A stretch of DNA of 64,000 nt, taken from Thiothrix litoralis (GTDB taxonomy: Bacteria > Pseudomonadota > Gammaproteobacteria > Thiotrichales > Thiotrichaceae). The stretch lies in assembly GCF_017901135.1 (NCBI RefSeq), contig NZ_CP072801.1, forward strand, positions 1,054,001-1,118,000, given 5' to 3'. Positions 63,878 to 64,000 of the stretch are shown here, piece after piece. The position numbers and the translations under genes were made by a program. Under the pieces are notes generated by a model. The model saw nothing but the letters and a program-made list of their open reading frames with translations, was not told the DNA's origin and ran no database searches. Positions within the stretch are counted from its first letter, which is position 1. The number at the start of each line of letters is the position of its first letter.

Positions 63878-64000
63878 TTACTTCTGTGGTAACTGTACCC
63901 GGATATTCAACTCACGTAATTGCTTGAGATTAACTTCTGCGGGTGCATCGGTTAATGGGCAAGCGGCTGTTTGGGTTTTCGGGAATGCCATCACATCACG
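63878..64000 (-). CDS. aspS: aspartyl-tRNA synthetase, C-terminal end (cut by window edge)
   Basis: The minus strand encodes 40 residues to a TAA at 63878: [20 protein letters not shown], then [20 protein letters not shown]. This is the conserved AspRS C-terminus (IRDVIAFPKTQ and APxxVxxxQLRELxI). The 5' part lies outside the window. It converges on the recombinase gene across a shared terminator. Confidence 0.93.
   Translation of the reverse strand, partial: RDVMAFPKTQTAACPLTDAPAEVNLKQLRELNIRVQLPQK

Overview
The window looks like chromosome of a gammaproteobacterium. The housekeeping genes (tex, leuS-lptE, rlmKL, the 3' end of aspS) and the prkA-yeaH-spoVR operon are of gammaproteobacterial type. 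The base composition is intermediate and dense GC-moderate coding is broken by AT-rich accessory patches. My guess is a Thiothrix-like member of the Thiotrichales; this rests on overall gene content, not on a marker comparison.

Layout. 1-2.0 kb: the 3'-truncated (by the window edge) sensor kinase and its OmpR-type regulator. 2.06-4.7 kb: a decayed trio of an ASCH-like gene, an SF2 helicase gene and a GIY-YIG nuclease gene, with frameshifts and internal deletions. 4.7-7.9 kb: an AAA-ATPase/PD-(D/E)XK protein, a UbiB/ABC1-type kinase and a small HNH-like protein. 8.0-19.65 kb: a large set of translationally coupled genes (TIGR03643, DUF2452, lipocalin, DCC1-like, DUF3429, DUF924, SDR, NTF2-like, LOV photoreceptor, chalcone-isomerase-like, DUF3833, MFS, Cfa-like methyltransferase, DUF1365, flavoprotein). 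This resembles the photo-oxidative-stress/unusual-fatty-acid clusters of other proteobacteria. A TnpB-bearing IS200/IS605 element is inserted between DUF2452 and the lipocalin gene, apparently stripping the latter of its ribosome binding site.

19.8-33.2 kb: a type I restriction-modification and defence island: hsdM, fic, hsdS (split by an IS66-family element with a 9-bp duplication), a frameshifted DarG-C-terminal-like gene, then on the opposite strand an AT-rich two-gene SEFIR operon, then hsdR and a YgjP-type metallopeptidase. The hsdS 3' end carries a tail resembling YhfG/FicA, the antitoxin partner of Fic, in the same operon as a Fic protein. 33.1-36.3 kb: a methyltransferase, CreD and a secreted SCP2-like protein. 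36.4-41.3 kb: prkA-yeaH-spoVR behind a convincing sigma-54 promoter. 41.3-45.3 kb: a FixJ-like regulator and a CheB-CheR-PAS-histidine kinase fusion. 45.6-51.3 kb: a DUF4124 protein, an RND efflux adaptor and pump, and a YfbM-like protein. 51.5-60.2 kb: tex, leuS, lptE, a beta-hydroxyacid dehydrogenase and rlmKL, whose RlmL half has lost its methyltransferase motifs. 60.3-63.9 kb: a DUF1566 lipoprotein, a DUF3987-type protein and a tyrosine recombinase in AT-rich flanks with repeated ACTTA motifs, then the 3' end of aspS.

Best leads for something new: the SEFIR plus SPOR-domain operon inside the restriction island; the HsdS-YhfG fusion next to Fic; the LOV sensor in the lipid/photo-oxidation cluster; and the repeat-flanked DUF3987-recombinase unit. 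No tRNA, rRNA or CRISPR array was seen.
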